A stretch of 5,010 bases of DNA from Limnochordia bacterium (GTDB taxonomy: Bacteria; Bacillota; Limnochordia; Darwinibacteriales; B1SED10-159), in NCBI GenBank assembly GCA_007132255.1, contig SLOZ01000441.1, positions 1-5,010 of the forward strand. The letters run 5' to 3'. The position numbers were made by a program, and so were the translations under genes. The notes under the pieces were generated by a model. That model saw only the letters and a program-made list of their open reading frames with translations. It was not told where the DNA came from and searched no databases. Below, piece by piece: positions 4,848 to 5,010 of this stretch (positions are counted from its first letter, which is position 1; every line of letters starts with the position of its first letter).

Positions 4848-5010
4848 AAGGCTGAGCATCTGACAACGATGCCAACAGGCAGTGGGAAACTGTAACGTAT
4901 ACCTAGGAACGTGTTGATTTTCACGGTATCCCAAGCAAACTCATGCCGAACACCTCGGTGAAATCGCTGCTAAAGCGATTTCGAGTCTCTTGTTATGAGC
5001 TCGCCAGGGC
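4848..5010. other. Right-edge region without an assignable gene
   Basis: 163 bases after the lipoprotein gene. It contains small possible hairpins (GCATC/GATGC at 4856-4860 with 4868-4872; CGTG/CACG around 4910-4925) and the longer hairpin at 4960-4982. An ATG at 4943 opens a plus-strand frame that stays open to the window edge (MPNTSVKSLLKRFRVSCYEL and on), but has no Shine-Dalgarno sequence. A second plus frame, from 4918 to TGA at 4996-4998, also translates into plausible protein but has no start codon with a ribosome site. I cannot tell whether this is a leader, a structured RNA, the start of a gene to the right, or a decayed coding remnant. Confidence 0.4.
4960..4982. repeat. Perfect 9-bp inverted repeat (hairpin)
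   Basis: GAAATCGCT (4960-4968) and AGCGATTTC (4974-4982) are exact reverse complements around a 5-base loop GCTAA. Neither side is followed by a T-run, so it is not a standard intrinsic terminator. It lies between CTCAT (4940-4944) and ATGAG (4995-4999), which could close a larger stem around it. Confidence 0.6.

Noticed and set aside
4848..4900. Intrinsic terminator after the lipoprotein gene
   Set aside because: The stems here are 4-5 bp and none is followed by a T-tract.
4893..5010. 5S rRNA gene or fragment
   Set aside because: A CATGCCGAAC core and a CGCCAGG near the end resemble 5S, but the complementary 5' strand of helix I is missing and the spacing of the core elements is wrong.

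Overview
The window is a stretch of a Gram-positive (Firmicutes-type) chromosome with moderate G+C. The main evidence is the conserved block rapZ(yvcJ)-yvcK-whiA, strong GGAGG ribosome binding sites before almost every gene, and GTG starts. YvcK carries two N-terminal membrane helices, an arrangement I associate with Clostridia-class relatives (Peptococcaceae-like) rather than Bacillus. That placement is inference, and I cannot name a genus.

Layout. Almost everything reads leftward on the minus strand. From right to left: a divergent intergenic region (4417-4703) with a good sigma-A-type promoter on the minus strand; nagA (4416-3256) and nagB (3246-2488), tightly coupled; a strong intrinsic terminator directly after nagB (2484-2439); a gap of about 140 bases; then rapZ (2300-1425), yvcK (1411-101) and the first 28 codons of whiA (86-1, running off the left edge). 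The gaps inside rapZ-yvcK-whiA are only 13 and 14 bases, so they are probably one transcription unit, separate from nagAB. On the plus strand, a 47-codon gene (4704-4847) encodes a very small predicted lipoprotein. The last 163 bases have no assignable gene but contain a perfect 9-bp hairpin.

How the genes fit together. NagA deacetylates GlcNAc-6-phosphate and NagB converts the resulting GlcN-6-phosphate to fructose-6-phosphate plus ammonia. Next to them are two proteins whose relatives sense amino-sugar metabolites: RapZ (GlcN-6-P in E. coli) and YvcK (UDP-GlcNAc in B. subtilis). The window therefore places amino-sugar catabolism beside amino-sugar sensing. No nag regulator (NagR/YvoA, NagC) or GlcNAc transporter is visible.

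The least explained parts are the roughly 180-base leader of nagA, which has a pair of 20-base repeats spaced 30 bases apart and a possible short upstream ORF; the orphan mini-lipoprotein; and the right-hand edge. I see no clear novel system, CRISPR array, transposase, tRNA or recognisable riboswitch.
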